Below the pieces are notes generated by a model. It made no database searches and was not told where the DNA came from. It saw only the letters and a program-made list of their open reading frames with translations. The translations under genes were made by a program, and so were the position numbers. A stretch of DNA of 64,000 bases from an uncultured Tateyamaria sp. (lineage in GTDB: Bacteria > Pseudomonadota > Alphaproteobacteria > Rhodobacterales > Rhodobacteraceae): positions 248,001-312,000 of the forward strand of contig NZ_CANLAG010000001.1 of assembly GCF_947488715.1 (NCBI RefSeq), read 5' to 3'. This document shows, piece by piece, positions 1 to 8,855 of the stretch; position 1 is the first letter of the stretch, and the number at the start of each line of letters is the position of its first letter.

Positions 1-242
1 ACGAACCCGCCCCCGGCGTGCTGGCCGGGTTGGGCTTTAGCGGGCGGGGCATTGCGATGACCTCAGTGATGGCCCGCACATTGGTCAAAAAGGCATCGGG
101 GGCCGCCGCTGATACGCTGCCCTTTGCCATCAGCCCGGTAAACGCACTGCCGCTGCACTGGGCGTCGCGCAAACTGATCCCGTTGGCCGCCCCCGCCATG
201 ACCGTGCGGGACAAGATCGACACCATGTTCAACCGCGGCTGA
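1..242 (+). CDS. FAD-dependent oxidoreductase (DAO family), C-terminal end only
   Basis: The reading frame is open from the left edge (first full codon at base 3) and stops at 240-242, so only about the last 79 residues are present. They carry GLGFSGRGIAMTSVMARTL, the conserved C-terminal segment of the glycine/D-amino-acid oxidase (DAO) family in which a Gly-rich loop closes over the FAD. The short tail rich in Pro and Lys is also normal for the family. The substrate cannot be read from this fragment. A cupin gene follows after 21 bases in the same direction, so the two are probably co-transcribed. Confidence 0.75.
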   Translation, partial: EPAPGVLAGLGFSGRGIAMTSVMARTLVKKASGAAADTLPFAISPVNALPLHWASRKLIPLAAPAMTVRDKIDTMFNRG

Positions 243-263
243 CCCCACCAAAGGATTTCTCAT

Positions 264-614
264 ATGACTTTCACTCTCTTCCGCGACACCGCTGTGCCTC
301 GCGTGAAAAAGGACACTGGCGACGCCACCCTGTCCGGTGACCCCGTCCAGCATGCAGAGCTGAAATTTACAGGCCACGACGACACGGTCAAATCGGGCAT
401 CTGGGATTGCACCGCAGGTGCGTTCCGCGCGGACTATGACGGCATCACCGAATTTTGCCACGTGCTCGAAGGGGGTGCGACGATCACCACCGATACCGGC
501 GAAACATACGAAGTGGCGGCGGGCGACGCCTTTGTTATGGCGGCGGGCCTGCGCACCACGTGGACAGTGCCGCACTACATCAAAAAGCACTTTGTCATCT
601 GCGCGGTGGACTAG
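264..614 (+). CDS. small single-domain cupin (DUF861-like)
   Basis: This is a 116-residue single cupin barrel. The central ITEFCHVLEGGATITTDTG and the later AAGDAFVMAAGLRTTWTV correspond to the two cupin motifs, with Gly/Asp turns in the expected places and a Trp-x-Val strand near the C-terminus as in the DUF861/(S)-ureidoglycine-aminohydrolase-like cupins. The start at 264 follows AAAGGATTTCTCAT, a clear ribosome binding site. It lies directly downstream of the DAO oxidoreductase and overlaps the convergent IclR gene by 4 bases at the stop codons. The substrate is unknown; such cupins often sit in amino-acid or amine catabolic clusters. Confidence 0.75.
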   Translation: MTFTLFRDTAVPRVKKDTGDATLSGDPVQHAELKFTGHDDTVKSGIWDCTAGAFRADYDGITEFCHVLEGGATITTDTGETYEVAAGDAFVMAAGLRTTWTVPHYIKKHFVICAVD

Positions 615-1372
615 TCGGGGTTCTTGCCGCCAATCATCCGTGTGACCTCTTGGGCCGAGGCAACCAGCGCGTCAGACCACCCCATGATGTCGTCGATGCT
701 GTGACGGGTGTGCACCGTCCAGATGTTCAACACCGCAATGGGGTCGCCCATATAATTAAAGATCGGCGCGGATATTCCGAGGAAATGATCGTATTCCTCG
801 CGGTCGTTCGCGGCAAATCCCTGCGCACGGACTTCGCGCAGGGCGGCGCGAAACGTATCGGCGTCGGTGATCGTCCGCTCGGTGAATCGTTCAAACACAT
901 GATCGCTGAGCATCGCGTCACACACGGCAGGGGGCAGATATGCCATCAGCGCCTTGCCCGAGGCCGAACAATGAACCGGCTCGCGCATGCCGGGCCGCTG
1001 TATCCCACCAAGCGATCCCTTGGCCTCGATCAGTCGCAGGTACACAACATCCGTGCCGTTTGGCACACCCAGCGTCACGTTGCCATCAAACTGCGCGTGC
1101 AGGCGCATCATCTCATCCAGCGCCACGGCTTGAATGTCATAGCCCGAATAGGCGTTGCGCACCAAATCGAACACCTTGGGGCCCAACAGGTAGACCTTGG
1201 ACCCTTTGACATGCTGCACCAACTGTTCATCCGCCGCGATGCCCAGCAACCGGTGCAGTGTGCTTTTGTTCAGCCCCGTTTGTTCCACCAGTTCGGAAAA
1301 GGTCAGCGGCGTGCGCGCTTCGCTGATCACGGTCACAAGGGACATCAATTTCTGAACAATCGAGCTGGTCAT
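611..1372 (-). CDS. IclR family transcriptional regulator
   Basis: The protein of about 253 residues has the IclR layout: an N-terminal winged helix (LTFSELVEQTGLNKSTLHRLL) and a C-terminal ligand-binding GAF-like domain with PGMREPVHCSASGKALMAY and the FAANDREEYDHFLGISAPIF stretch that carries the family signature. I chose ATG at 1372 because the protein then starts MTSSIVQKLMSL, typical for the family; an in-frame GTG at 1438 would add 22 residues of poor character. It faces the TetR gene at 1515 across about 140 bases and converges on the cupin. It probably controls one of the neighbouring catabolic units. Confidence 0.88.
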   Translation of the reverse strand: MTSSIVQKLMSLVTVISEARTPLTFSELVEQTGLNKSTLHRLLGIAADEQLVQHVKGSKVYLLGPKVFDLVRNAYSGYDIQAVALDEMMRLHAQFDGNVTLGVPNGTDVVYLRLIEAKGSLGGIQRPGMREPVHCSASGKALMAYLPPAVCDAMLSDHVFERFTERTITDADTFRAALREVRAQGFAANDREEYDHFLGISAPIFNYMGDPIAVLNIWTVHTRHSIDDIMGWSDALVASAQEVTRMIGGKNPD

Positions 1373-1514
1373 GCAGAGCGGAGTATCGTGTTTCAAAAAT
1401 ATCGACAACTGTTGCGGCGGGCCTTGGTCTACTCGCACGCACCAGTGGCCGCCGCTTGCGTTTCCACCTCAACCCTCTATCTACAGATAGGCCAAACCAG
1501 TGTGGAGCAGTCGG

Positions 1515-2048
1515 ATGAGCAGCGACCGGGAAACGCAGATACTCGATTTCGCCGAACGCGCGATGCGCAAAGGCGGGCTCGATTCCGTCAGCTTTCGCGA
1601 CGTCGCAGCGGCAATCGGCATCAAAAGCGCATCGGTCCACTACCACTTCCCGACCAAGGCGGACCTCGCCGAACGGGTAACACAACGCTATGCCGAACGC
1701 TTTATCGCGGGCTTGGGCGCGCCAGACCTGCCCGATGAGACGCCTGCTGCACGGCTCAACCGTTTGGCCGACGCATATCAGGCGGCCTACGCTCTCGAAG
1801 AATCCACCTGCCTCTGCATGGTCCTGGGGTCCGTTGCCGCGAATATTCCCGGCGCAACCTCTGATCAGGTGCGCCACTTCTACGATCAACTCGGCCAGTG
1901 GATCGCGGCAGCCCTCAAGGGCAGCGCAACGCCGGTATCGCCCGCTTTGGTCATCGCAACGCTGCAGGGTGCGATGGCATTGGCGGTTGCAACAGGTGAC
2001 CCAACACCTTTGGGCGATGCCCGCGACCATCTGGTGTCCACCGTCTGA
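1515..2048 (+). CDS. TetR/AcrR family transcriptional regulator
   Basis: A 177-residue protein with an N-terminal TetR DNA-binding domain: FRDVAAAIGIKSASVHYHFP is the helix-turn-helix followed by the diagnostic Y-x-F-P. The C-terminal half is the variable all-helical ligand domain. ATG at 1515 was preferred over an upstream GTG at 1500 because GGAG sits about 8 bases before it. The gene is divergent from the IclR gene and is followed, after 124 bases, by an aldehyde dehydrogenase in the same direction, which is the most likely target. Its effector is unknown. Confidence 0.87.
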   Translation: MSSDRETQILDFAERAMRKGGLDSVSFRDVAAAIGIKSASVHYHFPTKADLAERVTQRYAERFIAGLGAPDLPDETPAARLNRLADAYQAAYALEESTCLCMVLGSVAANIPGATSDQVRHFYDQLGQWIAAALKGSATPVSPALVIATLQGAMALAVATGDPTPLGDARDHLVSTV

Positions 2049-2172
2049 AAGACCGACTTGCAAGTCTGACATCCTGCCACCGCATCAAAGGTTCTTGTGC
2101 TGGCGGTCCGCGTGCGTACCCTGTGACACAGCGCCGGTGATCCTGCACCGTGCGACACGAGGGGCGAGCACA

Positions 2173-3657
2173 ATGGACCAGAACATCATCGAAAACCTAC
2201 GTGCCCGTTCGGTGCCCGCATTTCAACATATGATCGACGGATGCCACGTGCCTGCCTCGGACGGTCAGACGCTGGATGTCATCTCTCCGATCGACGGGCG
2301 GGTCCTAACCACCGTGGCGCGGGGCACTGCGGCGGATATGACCGCCGCCATCGCTGCGGCGCGTGCAGCCTTCGAGGACGGTCGCTGGGCCGCCCAAGCC
2401 CCCGCCGCACGCAAAAGGATCCTGATGCGCTGGGCCGATCTGATCGAGGCAAACGCGCCAGAACTTGCGGTCCTGGGCGTCCGCGACAACGGCACCGAAA
2501 TCAGCATGGCGCTCAAGGCCGAACCGGTTTCCGCCGCTGCAACGATCCGCTATTACGCCGAAGCATTGGACAAGGTTTACGGCGAGATCGCGCCAACCGC
2601 GTCTGACGTGCTGGGCATGATCCACAAGGAACCCGTGGGCGTGGTGGGTGCCATCGTGCCGTGGAATTTCCCCATGATGATCGGGGCCTGGAAACTGGCT
2701 CCGGCATTGGCCATGGGCAACTCGGTTGTGCTGAAGCCCGCCGAAACCGCCTCTCTGTCCCTCATGCGGATGGTCGACCTCGCGCACGAGGCGGGTTTGC
2801 CTCCGGGTGTGCTGAACGCAGTCACCGGTGAGGGCGCTGTGGTTGGCGAGGCGATGGGCCTGTCGATGGATGTGGACGTGCTGGTCTTTACCGGGTCAGG
2901 CGGCACCGGGCGTCGCCTAATGGGCTACGCGGCACGGTCGAACCTGAAACGTGTCTACCTCGAACTGGGCGGCAAATCCCCGAACATCGTGTTCGCCGAC
3001 GCACCGGACTTGGTGCAGGCCGCCAAGGTTGCGGCGTCCGGCATCTTTCGCAACGCCGGTCAGGTCTGTGTCGCCGGTTCGCGGCTCTTGGTCGAGGCGT
3101 CGATACACGACGACTTTGTCGCCGAGGTGGCCAAAGCGGCCCAAGGGATGCGGGTGGGCGATCCGCTTGCGCTGGACACCAACATCGGGGCCATCAACTC
3201 GCAAACGCAACTCGACGCCAACCTGCGCTTCGTGGCAACCGCGCAGGCCGAAGGCGGCGAGATCGTCACCGGCGGCGACCGGGTTCTGGCTGAGACTGGC
3301 GGCTACTACATGGCCCCAACAATCGTCACCGGCGTGACCCGCGACGCCACCCTGACCCAAAAGGAAGTGTTCGGCCCTGTTCTGGGCGTCACGCCGTTTG
3401 AAACCGAGACCGAGGCGATCCAACTGGCGAATGCCACGAACTACGGCCTCGCCGGTGGTGTCTGGACCTCAAACCTTGGCCGCGCACATCGGATGATCCG
3501 CGCCGTGCGCACGGGTGTGATGCACGTCAACACCTATGGCGGGGCGGACGGGACGGTCCCGCTGGGCGGTGTCGGGCAATCGGGCAACGGGTCGGACAAG
3601 TCGCTGCACGCCATCGACAAGTATATCAATCTCAAGACCGCATGGATCAAACTGTAA
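2173..3657 (+). CDS. aldehyde dehydrogenase family protein
   Basis: This is a 494-residue NAD(P)-dependent aldehyde dehydrogenase of normal length. The oxyanion Asn is in PWNFP (about residue 165), the general base Glu in LELGGKSPN (about 264) and the nucleophile Cys in RNAGQVCVAGSR (about 299); GSGGTGRRLM is the NAD-binding loop. ATG at 2173 begins the conserved part; the open frame extends far upstream only because it overlaps the TetR gene. The Tm-1-like gene follows after 10 bases with its own ribosome binding site, so the two are probably one operon. The substrate aldehyde is not evident from the sequence. Confidence 0.92.
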   Translation: MDQNIIENLRARSVPAFQHMIDGCHVPASDGQTLDVISPIDGRVLTTVARGTAADMTAAIAAARAAFEDGRWAAQAPAARKRILMRWADLIEANAPELAVLGVRDNGTEISMALKAEPVSAAATIRYYAEALDKVYGEIAPTASDVLGMIHKEPVGVVGAIVPWNFPMMIGAWKLAPALAMGNSVVLKPAETASLSLMRMVDLAHEAGLPPGVLNAVTGEGAVVGEAMGLSMDVDVLVFTGSGGTGRRLMGYAARSNLKRVYLELGGKSPNIVFADAPDLVQAAKVAASGIFRNAGQVCVAGSRLLVEASIHDDFVAEVAKAAQGMRVGDPLALDTNIGAINSQTQLDANLRFVATAQAEGGEIVTGGDRVLAETGGYYMAPTIVTGVTRDATLTQKEVFGPVLGVTPFETETEAIQLANATNYGLAGGVWTSNLGRAHRMIRAVRTGVMHVNTYGGADGTVPLGGVGQSGNGSDKSLHAIDKYINLKTAWIKL

Positions 3658-3667
3658 GGAGGCCGCG

Positions 3668-4900
3668 ATGACCGACAAAACGGTTCTGGTGATCGGCACA
3701 TACGACACCAAAAACGACGAGCTGGCCTTTCTCGCCGATGTGATCCGGGGGCAGGGCGGCCATGTGGTGACAATGGATGTCTCAGTTCTGGGGGACCCGG
3801 CGCACCCGACGGACTACTCCAAACATGACGTCGCCCACGAAGGGGACAGCACAATTCAGGCCGCGATTGACAGCGGCGATGAAAACCACGCGATGCAGAT
3901 CATGGCGCGCGGGGCCAGCCTGTTGGCGGCGCGGCTGCATGCCCAAGGCGTGTTTGACGGCATGATCGTGCTTGGCGGGACAATGGGAACCGATCTGGCA
4001 CTCGATGTGGCGTCCGCCTTGCCGCTTGGCGTGCCGAAATACATCGTGTCGACCGTATCCTTTTCACCGTTGATCCCGCCTGAACGGTTGGCACCGGACA
4101 CTCAGATGATCCTGTGGGCGGGTGGGCTGTATGGTCTGAACTCCGTGTGCAAGGCGTCGCTGTCTCAGGCGGCGGGCGCTGTGCTGGGTGCCGCGCGGGC
4201 CGTTCGACCGCCTGACCGGACCAAGCTGCTGGTGGGTATGATGTCGCTGGGCACGTCAGCACTGAAATACGTGGTGCCGCTGAAACCCGCCCTCGAAGAA
4301 CGCGGGTTCGAGGTTGCGGTGTTCCACGCAACCGGCATGGGCGGGCGCGCGTTCGAAAGCCTCGCCAAACAGGGGGCCTTTGCCTGTGTGCTCGACTTTT
4401 GCACCCAAGAGTTAGGCAATCACATCCACGGTTCCAACATCTCTGCAGGGGCGGACAGGCTGACCAATGCCGGGGCGGCAGGCACACCGCAGATCGTGGC
4501 ACCGGGGTGCTATGATCTGGTCGACATCGTCGGCTGGCAGCCCTTGCCAGATAAATGGTCAGAACACCTCACCCATGCGCACAACCGTTTGCTGACGTCC
4601 GTGGTGTTGAACACGGACGAACGAGAGGCCGTGGCCCGCGCCCATGCCCGACAGCTATCTACGGCCACTGGCCCGGTGGCGATGATCCTGCCGGAACATG
4701 GGCTGGGCGAATGGGACCGCGCAGGCGCAGACCTGCACGACGCGGCCGGTCTGCGTGCATTTCTCGAGGTGCTCACCTCGGAACTGCCGGAACACGTCGA
4801 AACGCACCGTTTGGATTGCCACATCAACGACCCGGCCTTTGCGAACAAGGCGCTGGCCATCTTTGACGCCTGGTGCGCCAATGGTCAGATCAAGCGTTAG
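3668..4900 (+). CDS. Tm-1-like ATP-binding domain protein (UPF0261)
   Basis: A 410-residue protein whose start, VLVIGTYDTKNDELAFLADV, is the hallmark of the UPF0261/Tm-1 N-terminal domain, the ATP-binding fold first known from the tomato mosaic virus resistance protein Tm-1. It also contains the Gly-rich LGGTMGTD loop and GVFHATGMGGRAFE-like segment expected of the family. AAGGAGG lies 8 bases before the ATG. In many genomes it is paired with, or fused to, a TIM-barrel PEP-hydrolase-like protein; no such partner is present here. Its stop overlaps the convergent hpaR stop by 4 bases. The biochemical role is not established. Confidence 0.85.
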   Translation: MTDKTVLVIGTYDTKNDELAFLADVIRGQGGHVVTMDVSVLGDPAHPTDYSKHDVAHEGDSTIQAAIDSGDENHAMQIMARGASLLAARLHAQGVFDGMIVLGGTMGTDLALDVASALPLGVPKYIVSTVSFSPLIPPERLAPDTQMILWAGGLYGLNSVCKASLSQAAGAVLGAARAVRPPDRTKLLVGMMSLGTSALKYVVPLKPALEERGFEVAVFHATGMGGRAFESLAKQGAFACVLDFCTQELGNHIHGSNISAGADRLTNAGAAGTPQIVAPGCYDLVDIVGWQPLPDKWSEHLTHAHNRLLTSVVLNTDEREAVARAHARQLSTATGPVAMILPEHGLGEWDRAGADLHDAAGLRAFLEVLTSELPEHVETHRLDCHINDPAFANKALAIFDAWCANGQIKR

Positions 4901-5334
4901 GCGCGCGCGCCAGGATCCAGATCCGCGAGCAGGTCCAGCAGCGTCTCGTACCGCTCTGCGCCCAGCGTCGCCTTGAACTCTGCCACAATCTGTGCGGCCT
5001 CATCCGCGCGGTCGTCGATGATTTTCTGACCCGCGTCCGTGATCTCTATAAACTGGCGGCGACGGTCCTTTTGATCACGGGTCTGGGTCACCAACCCCTT
5101 GTCGCGCAAGGTTGCCACAATGCGCGTCAGGCTCGGGAACAACAGACTGGCGCGGTCGGCCAGCGTCTTGGCATCCAGCACTCCGAATTCTGACAACACG
5201 CGTAACACGCGCCACTGTTGTTCCGTAATCCCGGTTTCTGCCAACATCTCGCGAATGGGGGCCATCACCCCCTCGCGGGCGCGGATCAGCGCAATCGGCA
5301 AAGATCGGGAAGTCGAAGGAAGTGACATCGTCAT
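4897..5334 (-). CDS. hpaR: homoprotocatechuate degradation regulator HpaR (MarR family)
   Basis: A 145-residue MarR-type repressor. The N-terminal SLPIALIRAREGVMAPIREM and TEQQWRVLRVLSEFG are characteristic of HpaR, followed by the winged helix (LFPSLTRIVATLRDKGLVTQ, DQKDRRRQFIEIT). It is divergent from hpaE, as is common for hpaR genes, with a 129-base gap that contains a promoter and palindrome. Known HpaR proteins repress the meta-cleavage genes until 4-hydroxyphenylacetate or homoprotocatechuate is present; applying this here is inference from the family and the position. ATG at 5334 is the first start; a second ATG two codons later is possible. Confidence 0.92.
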   Translation of the reverse strand: MTMSLPSTSRSLPIALIRAREGVMAPIREMLAETGITEQQWRVLRVLSEFGVLDAKTLADRASLLFPSLTRIVATLRDKGLVTQTRDQKDRRRQFIEITDAGQKIIDDRADEAAQIVAEFKATLGAERYETLLDLLADLDPGARA

Positions 5335-5382
5335 ATGCAGCCCAAACTGTACTCAACCGCCAATTGCACCTTACCCTGTGCC

Positions 5383-5432
5383 TTGACAACTCATCATATC
5401 AATACTTAACTTCGCAACAATTAACATGTTAA
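5383..5432 (+). promoter_or_regulatory. probable hpaE promoter with palindromic operator
   Basis: TTGACA at 5383-5388 is followed after 17 bases by TTAACT (5406-5411), a plausible sigma-70 promoter reading towards hpaE. Just downstream, 5421-5432 is the perfect 12-base palindrome TTAACATGTTAA. Its place between promoter and gene, next to divergent hpaR, suggests an operator for HpaR; this is inference. Confidence 0.55.
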
Positions 5433-5463
5433 CGAAATACTGATGCGGACCGGAGGAAAACGT

Positions 5464-6984
5464 GTGACCCAGCTTGACGACAACGTCGCGAAACTGAGCG
5501 GCTATCTCGCCCGCTTCCGCACGGGCGGCATCCCAAACCGGATCGCGGGTCAGGACACTGCCGGGGCCGGGGGAGTCTTCCAATCCGTCTCGCCCGTGGA
5601 CAAGAGCGTGATCTGTGACGTGGCCCGCGGCACCGCGGCAGATATTGATGCCGCCGCCACCGCCGCGCACGATGCCTTCCCCGCCTGGCGCGACATGCCC
5701 GCCAAAGAGCGGCGCGCCATACTTATCCGTATTGCCGAAGGGATCGAGGCGCGCGCCGAAGAAATCGCGCTTTGCGAGTGTTGGGACACCGGGCAGGCCT
5801 ACAAATTCATGTCCAAGGCCGCACTGCGCGGTGCCGAGAACTTTCGCTATTTCGCGGACCAGGTGGTGCAGGCCCGCGATGGGCAGCACCTTAAATCCCC
5901 AACCCTGATGAACATCACCACTCGCGTGCCAATCGGTCCCGTTGGTGTTATCACGCCGTGGAACACGCCATTCATGCTGTCCACCTGGAAAATCGCGCCT
6001 GCCCTGGCTGCGGGATGCACGGTGGTTCACAAACCCGCCGAAGCGTCACCCGTGACCGCGCGCCTGCTTGTCGAAATCGCCGAAGACGCCGGCCTGCCGC
6101 CGGGTGTGCTGAACACGGTCAACGGCTTTGGCGAAGAGGCAGGCAAGGCGCTGTGTGAACACCCCAAGGTCAGGGCCATCGCCTTTGTCGGCGAAAGCCG
6201 GACAGGGTCGATGATCACCAAACAGGGGGCCGATACGCTCAAGCGTAACCACCTCGAACTGGGGGGTAAGAACCCGGTTATCGTCTTTGACGACGCCGAT
6301 CTGGACCGGGCGCTGGATGCGGTGATCTTTATGATCTACTCGATCAACGGCGAACGCTGCACGTCGTCGTCCCGCCTGCTGATCCAGGACACGATCCGCA
6401 CAGAGTTCGAGGCGCGGCTGGTCGAACGGGTGAACAATATCCGCGTGGGCCACCCCCTCGACCCGGCCACCGAAATCGGCCCGCTGGTGACGCAGGAACA
6501 CTATGACAAGGTGACCAGCTATTTTGACATCGCCCGCCAGGACGGTGCCACCATCGCCGCCGGTGGCGATGTGGTGGGTGATACCGGGTACTACGTGCGC
6601 CCAACCCTGTTCACCGATGCGCGCAACGACATGCGCATCGCGCGCGAAGAGATCTTTGGCCCCGTGCTGACCTCTATCCCTTTCACCACCGAGGACGAGG
6701 CCCTGCACATTGCCAACGACACACCCTACGGCCTCACCGGCTATGTCTGGACCAATGACATCACGCGCGCGCTGCGTTTCACAGACCGGCTTGAGGCAGG
6801 AATGATCTGGGTCAATTCCGAAAATGTCCGGCACCTGCCCACGCCCTTTGGTGGGGTCAAGGCGTCGGGCATCGGGCGGGACGGCGGCGACTGGTCGTTC
6901 GAGTTCTACATGGAACAAAAGCACATCGGCTTTGCCACAGGCCAACACAAGATCACCAAACTCGGCGCCACGGCCCCGCAATAG
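5464..6984 (+). CDS. hpaE: 5-carboxymethyl-2-hydroxymuconate semialdehyde dehydrogenase
   Basis: A 506-residue aldehyde dehydrogenase expected to oxidise CHMS, the ring-cleavage product of homoprotocatechuate, to 5-carboxymethyl-2-hydroxymuconate. Catalytic residues are visible: Asn in PWNTP (about 167), Glu in LELGGKN (about 265) and Cys in NGERCTSSSR (about 299). I chose the GTG at 5464 because GGAGGAAAAC precedes it at good spacing; an ATG at 5443 would place that ribosome site inside the gene. The identity rests on the ALDH fold plus its position at the head of the hpaE-hpaD-FAH-hpaH operon. hpaD follows after 14 bases. Confidence 0.93.
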   Translation: MTQLDDNVAKLSGYLARFRTGGIPNRIAGQDTAGAGGVFQSVSPVDKSVICDVARGTAADIDAAATAAHDAFPAWRDMPAKERRAILIRIAEGIEARAEEIALCECWDTGQAYKFMSKAALRGAENFRYFADQVVQARDGQHLKSPTLMNITTRVPIGPVGVITPWNTPFMLSTWKIAPALAAGCTVVHKPAEASPVTARLLVEIAEDAGLPPGVLNTVNGFGEEAGKALCEHPKVRAIAFVGESRTGSMITKQGADTLKRNHLELGGKNPVIVFDDADLDRALDAVIFMIYSINGERCTSSSRLLIQDTIRTEFEARLVERVNNIRVGHPLDPATEIGPLVTQEHYDKVTSYFDIARQDGATIAAGGDVVGDTGYYVRPTLFTDARNDMRIAREEIFGPVLTSIPFTTEDEALHIANDTPYGLTGYVWTNDITRALRFTDRLEAGMIWVNSENVRHLPTPFGGVKASGIGRDGGDWSFEFYMEQKHIGFATGQHKITKLGATAPQ

Positions 6985-6998
6985 CAAGGAACGCGCCC

Positions 6999-7982
6999 AT
7001 GCCTGTGCCAGCCCCCAACCTTTACCCGGACTTCAACACGGTCCGCCTCAGCCACGCCTGCCTGAACGTCCGCGATCTGGATGTGTCCAAGCGGTTCTAT
7101 GTCGACACCCTTGGCCTGCAAGTCACCGATGAAACCGACACGCACGTCTATCTGCGCGCAATGGAGGAACGCGGCCACCACTGCCTCATCCTGCAGAAAT
7201 CAGACCAGCCCGGCACCGTCGACGCCGTGGGGTTCAAAACCTTTGACGAGGATGATCTGGACCGCGCCCATGCCTATTTCGAGGCCAGGGACCGCCCGGT
7301 GTCTTGGGTGGATCGCCCGTTTCAGGGCCGTACCCTGCTGACGTCGGACAACATCGGCATCCCGCTGGAATTCTATCACAAGATGGACCGCCTGCCACCC
7401 ATCCATCAGAACTATGCGCTCTACCGTGGTGTCAAACCGCTGCGGATCGACCATTTCAACTGCTTCAGCCACGATGTCGACGCCAGCGTCGCGTTCTATT
7501 CCGACTTTGGGTTTCGCGTCACCGAATACACCGAGGACGCAGACAGCAAACGGCTCTGGGCCGCGTGGCTACACCGCAAGGGCGGCGTGCATGATATGGC
7601 CTTTACCAACGGCACCGGGCCGCGATTGCACCACGTCGCGTTCTGGGTGCCAACGCCGCTGAACATCATTGACCTGCTCGATCTGATGGCGACCACGGGC
7701 TATGTCGACCACATCGAACGCGGGCCGGGGCGGCACGGTATTTCCAACGCCTTCTTCCTCTATGTCCTCGACCCCGACGGCCACAGGATCGAGATCTACT
7801 GCTCGGATTACCAGACGGTCGATCCGGACCACGAGCCGATCCATTGGGACCTCAAGGACCCGCAGCGACAAACGCTGTGGGGCGCGGCCGCACCAGAAAG
7901 CTGGTTCAAACACGGGTCCCTCTTTGTCGGCGTCGACACACAGGACAGCCAGATCAAGGCCAGCCCGATCATCGCGCCCTGA
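6999..7982 (+). CDS. hpaD: 3,4-dihydroxyphenylacetate 2,3-dioxygenase
   Basis: This 327-residue protein is a two-domain type I (vicinal oxygen chelate) extradiol dioxygenase that opens the homoprotocatechuate ring. The metal ligands can be placed as His152 (LRIDHFNCF), His211 (RLHHVAFW) and Glu265 (HRIEIYC), and the acid-base His198 lies in GGVHDMAF; these match in order and spacing the Brevibacterium-type homoprotocatechuate dioxygenase. So this is the VOC type of HpaD and not the LigB-like type of E. coli. AAGGAA precedes the ATG. It is the second gene of the hpa operon. Confidence 0.94.
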   Translation: MPVPAPNLYPDFNTVRLSHACLNVRDLDVSKRFYVDTLGLQVTDETDTHVYLRAMEERGHHCLILQKSDQPGTVDAVGFKTFDEDDLDRAHAYFEARDRPVSWVDRPFQGRTLLTSDNIGIPLEFYHKMDRLPPIHQNYALYRGVKPLRIDHFNCFSHDVDASVAFYSDFGFRVTEYTEDADSKRLWAAWLHRKGGVHDMAFTNGTGPRLHHVAFWVPTPLNIIDLLDLMATTGYVDHIERGPGRHGISNAFFLYVLDPDGHRIEIYCSDYQTVDPDHEPIHWDLKDPQRQTLWGAAAPESWFKHGSLFVGVDTQDSQIKASPIIAP

Positions 7983-8000
7983 CAGGCAGGAAGGCATCAC

Positions 8001-8855
8001 ATGAAATTCGCAACCTACTCCGCCGAGGGCGCCACCTATTTCGGCGCTGTGACCGATGCCGGGATGATCGCCCTGAACAGTGCCGCGCCGCAGTGGCCAA
8101 CCCTGTTCGACGCGGTCTGTGCGGACGGGCTGCAAACGCTGGCCGATATTGCACGCGACCGGCCCGTGACGCACAGGGATGTCCAATATGAAATGGTCCT
8201 GCCCGAGGCCCGCCGCATTCTCTGTGTCGGTGTGAATTTCCCGGACCGCAATGCCGAGTACAAGGACGGCAGCGAACAGCCAAAATACATGTCCCTCTTT
8301 CCGCGCTTTGCCAGCGGGTTCACAGGCCACGACCAGCCACTGATCCGCCCCCCCGAAAGCCACCAACTCGACTACGAGGGCGAGGTAGCGATTGTCATTG
8401 GCAAGGGGGGGCGCCGCATCGCGCAGGCCGATGCCTACGACCACATCGCGGCGCTCACCATCTGCAACGAAGGCACGATCCGCGACTGGGTGCGCCACGC
8501 GAAATTCAATGTCACTCAGGGCAAGAACTGGGATCGGTCGGCTGCAATGGGGCCATGGCTTGTCCCGTTCACTGATGCGCGCCTATTGGACGACGCCCGC
8601 ATCATCACCCGCGTGAACGGCGAGGTGCGACAGGACGATGTTCTGGCCCGTATGATGCACCCCATCCGGCGAGAGATCGAATACATCTCGACCTTCATGG
8701 CACTGCAACCCGGCGACATCATCGTAACGGGTACGCCCACGGGGTCCGGCGCACGGCTTGATCCACCTCAATTCCTGGCACCCGGCGACGTGGTAGAGGT
8801 CGAGGTTAACGGCATTGGTATTTTACGAAACACAATTCAGGACGAAATTGAATGA
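8001..8855 (+). CDS. fumarylacetoacetate hydrolase family protein, probable OPET decarboxylase (HpaG-like)
   Basis: A 284-residue FAH-fold enzyme. The metal-binding region is clear: RRILCVGVNFPDR opens the catalytic domain, LDYEGEVAIVIGKGGR gives the Glu-x-Glu ligands, and GTPTGSG closes the site. In this operon it most probably performs the decarboxylation/isomerisation of 5-oxopent-3-ene-1,2,5-tricarboxylate done elsewhere by HpaG/HpcE. E. coli HpaG has two FAH modules in tandem whereas this protein has one, so one enzyme may do both steps or a second is encoded elsewhere. Its end overlaps the hpaH start by 4 bases, implying translational coupling. Confidence 0.82.
   Translation: MKFATYSAEGATYFGAVTDAGMIALNSAAPQWPTLFDAVCADGLQTLADIARDRPVTHRDVQYEMVLPEARRILCVGVNFPDRNAEYKDGSEQPKYMSLFPRFASGFTGHDQPLIRPPESHQLDYEGEVAIVIGKGGRRIAQADAYDHIAALTICNEGTIRDWVRHAKFNVTQGKNWDRSAAMGPWLVPFTDARLLDDARIITRVNGEVRQDDVLARMMHPIRREIEYISTFMALQPGDIIVTGTPTGSGARLDPPQFLAPGDVVEVEVNGIGILRNTIQDEIE

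Noticed and set aside
455-1738. 427-codon open frame on the plus strand
   Set aside because: Covers the cupin, IclR and TetR genes in another frame or strand; those genes have clear motifs.
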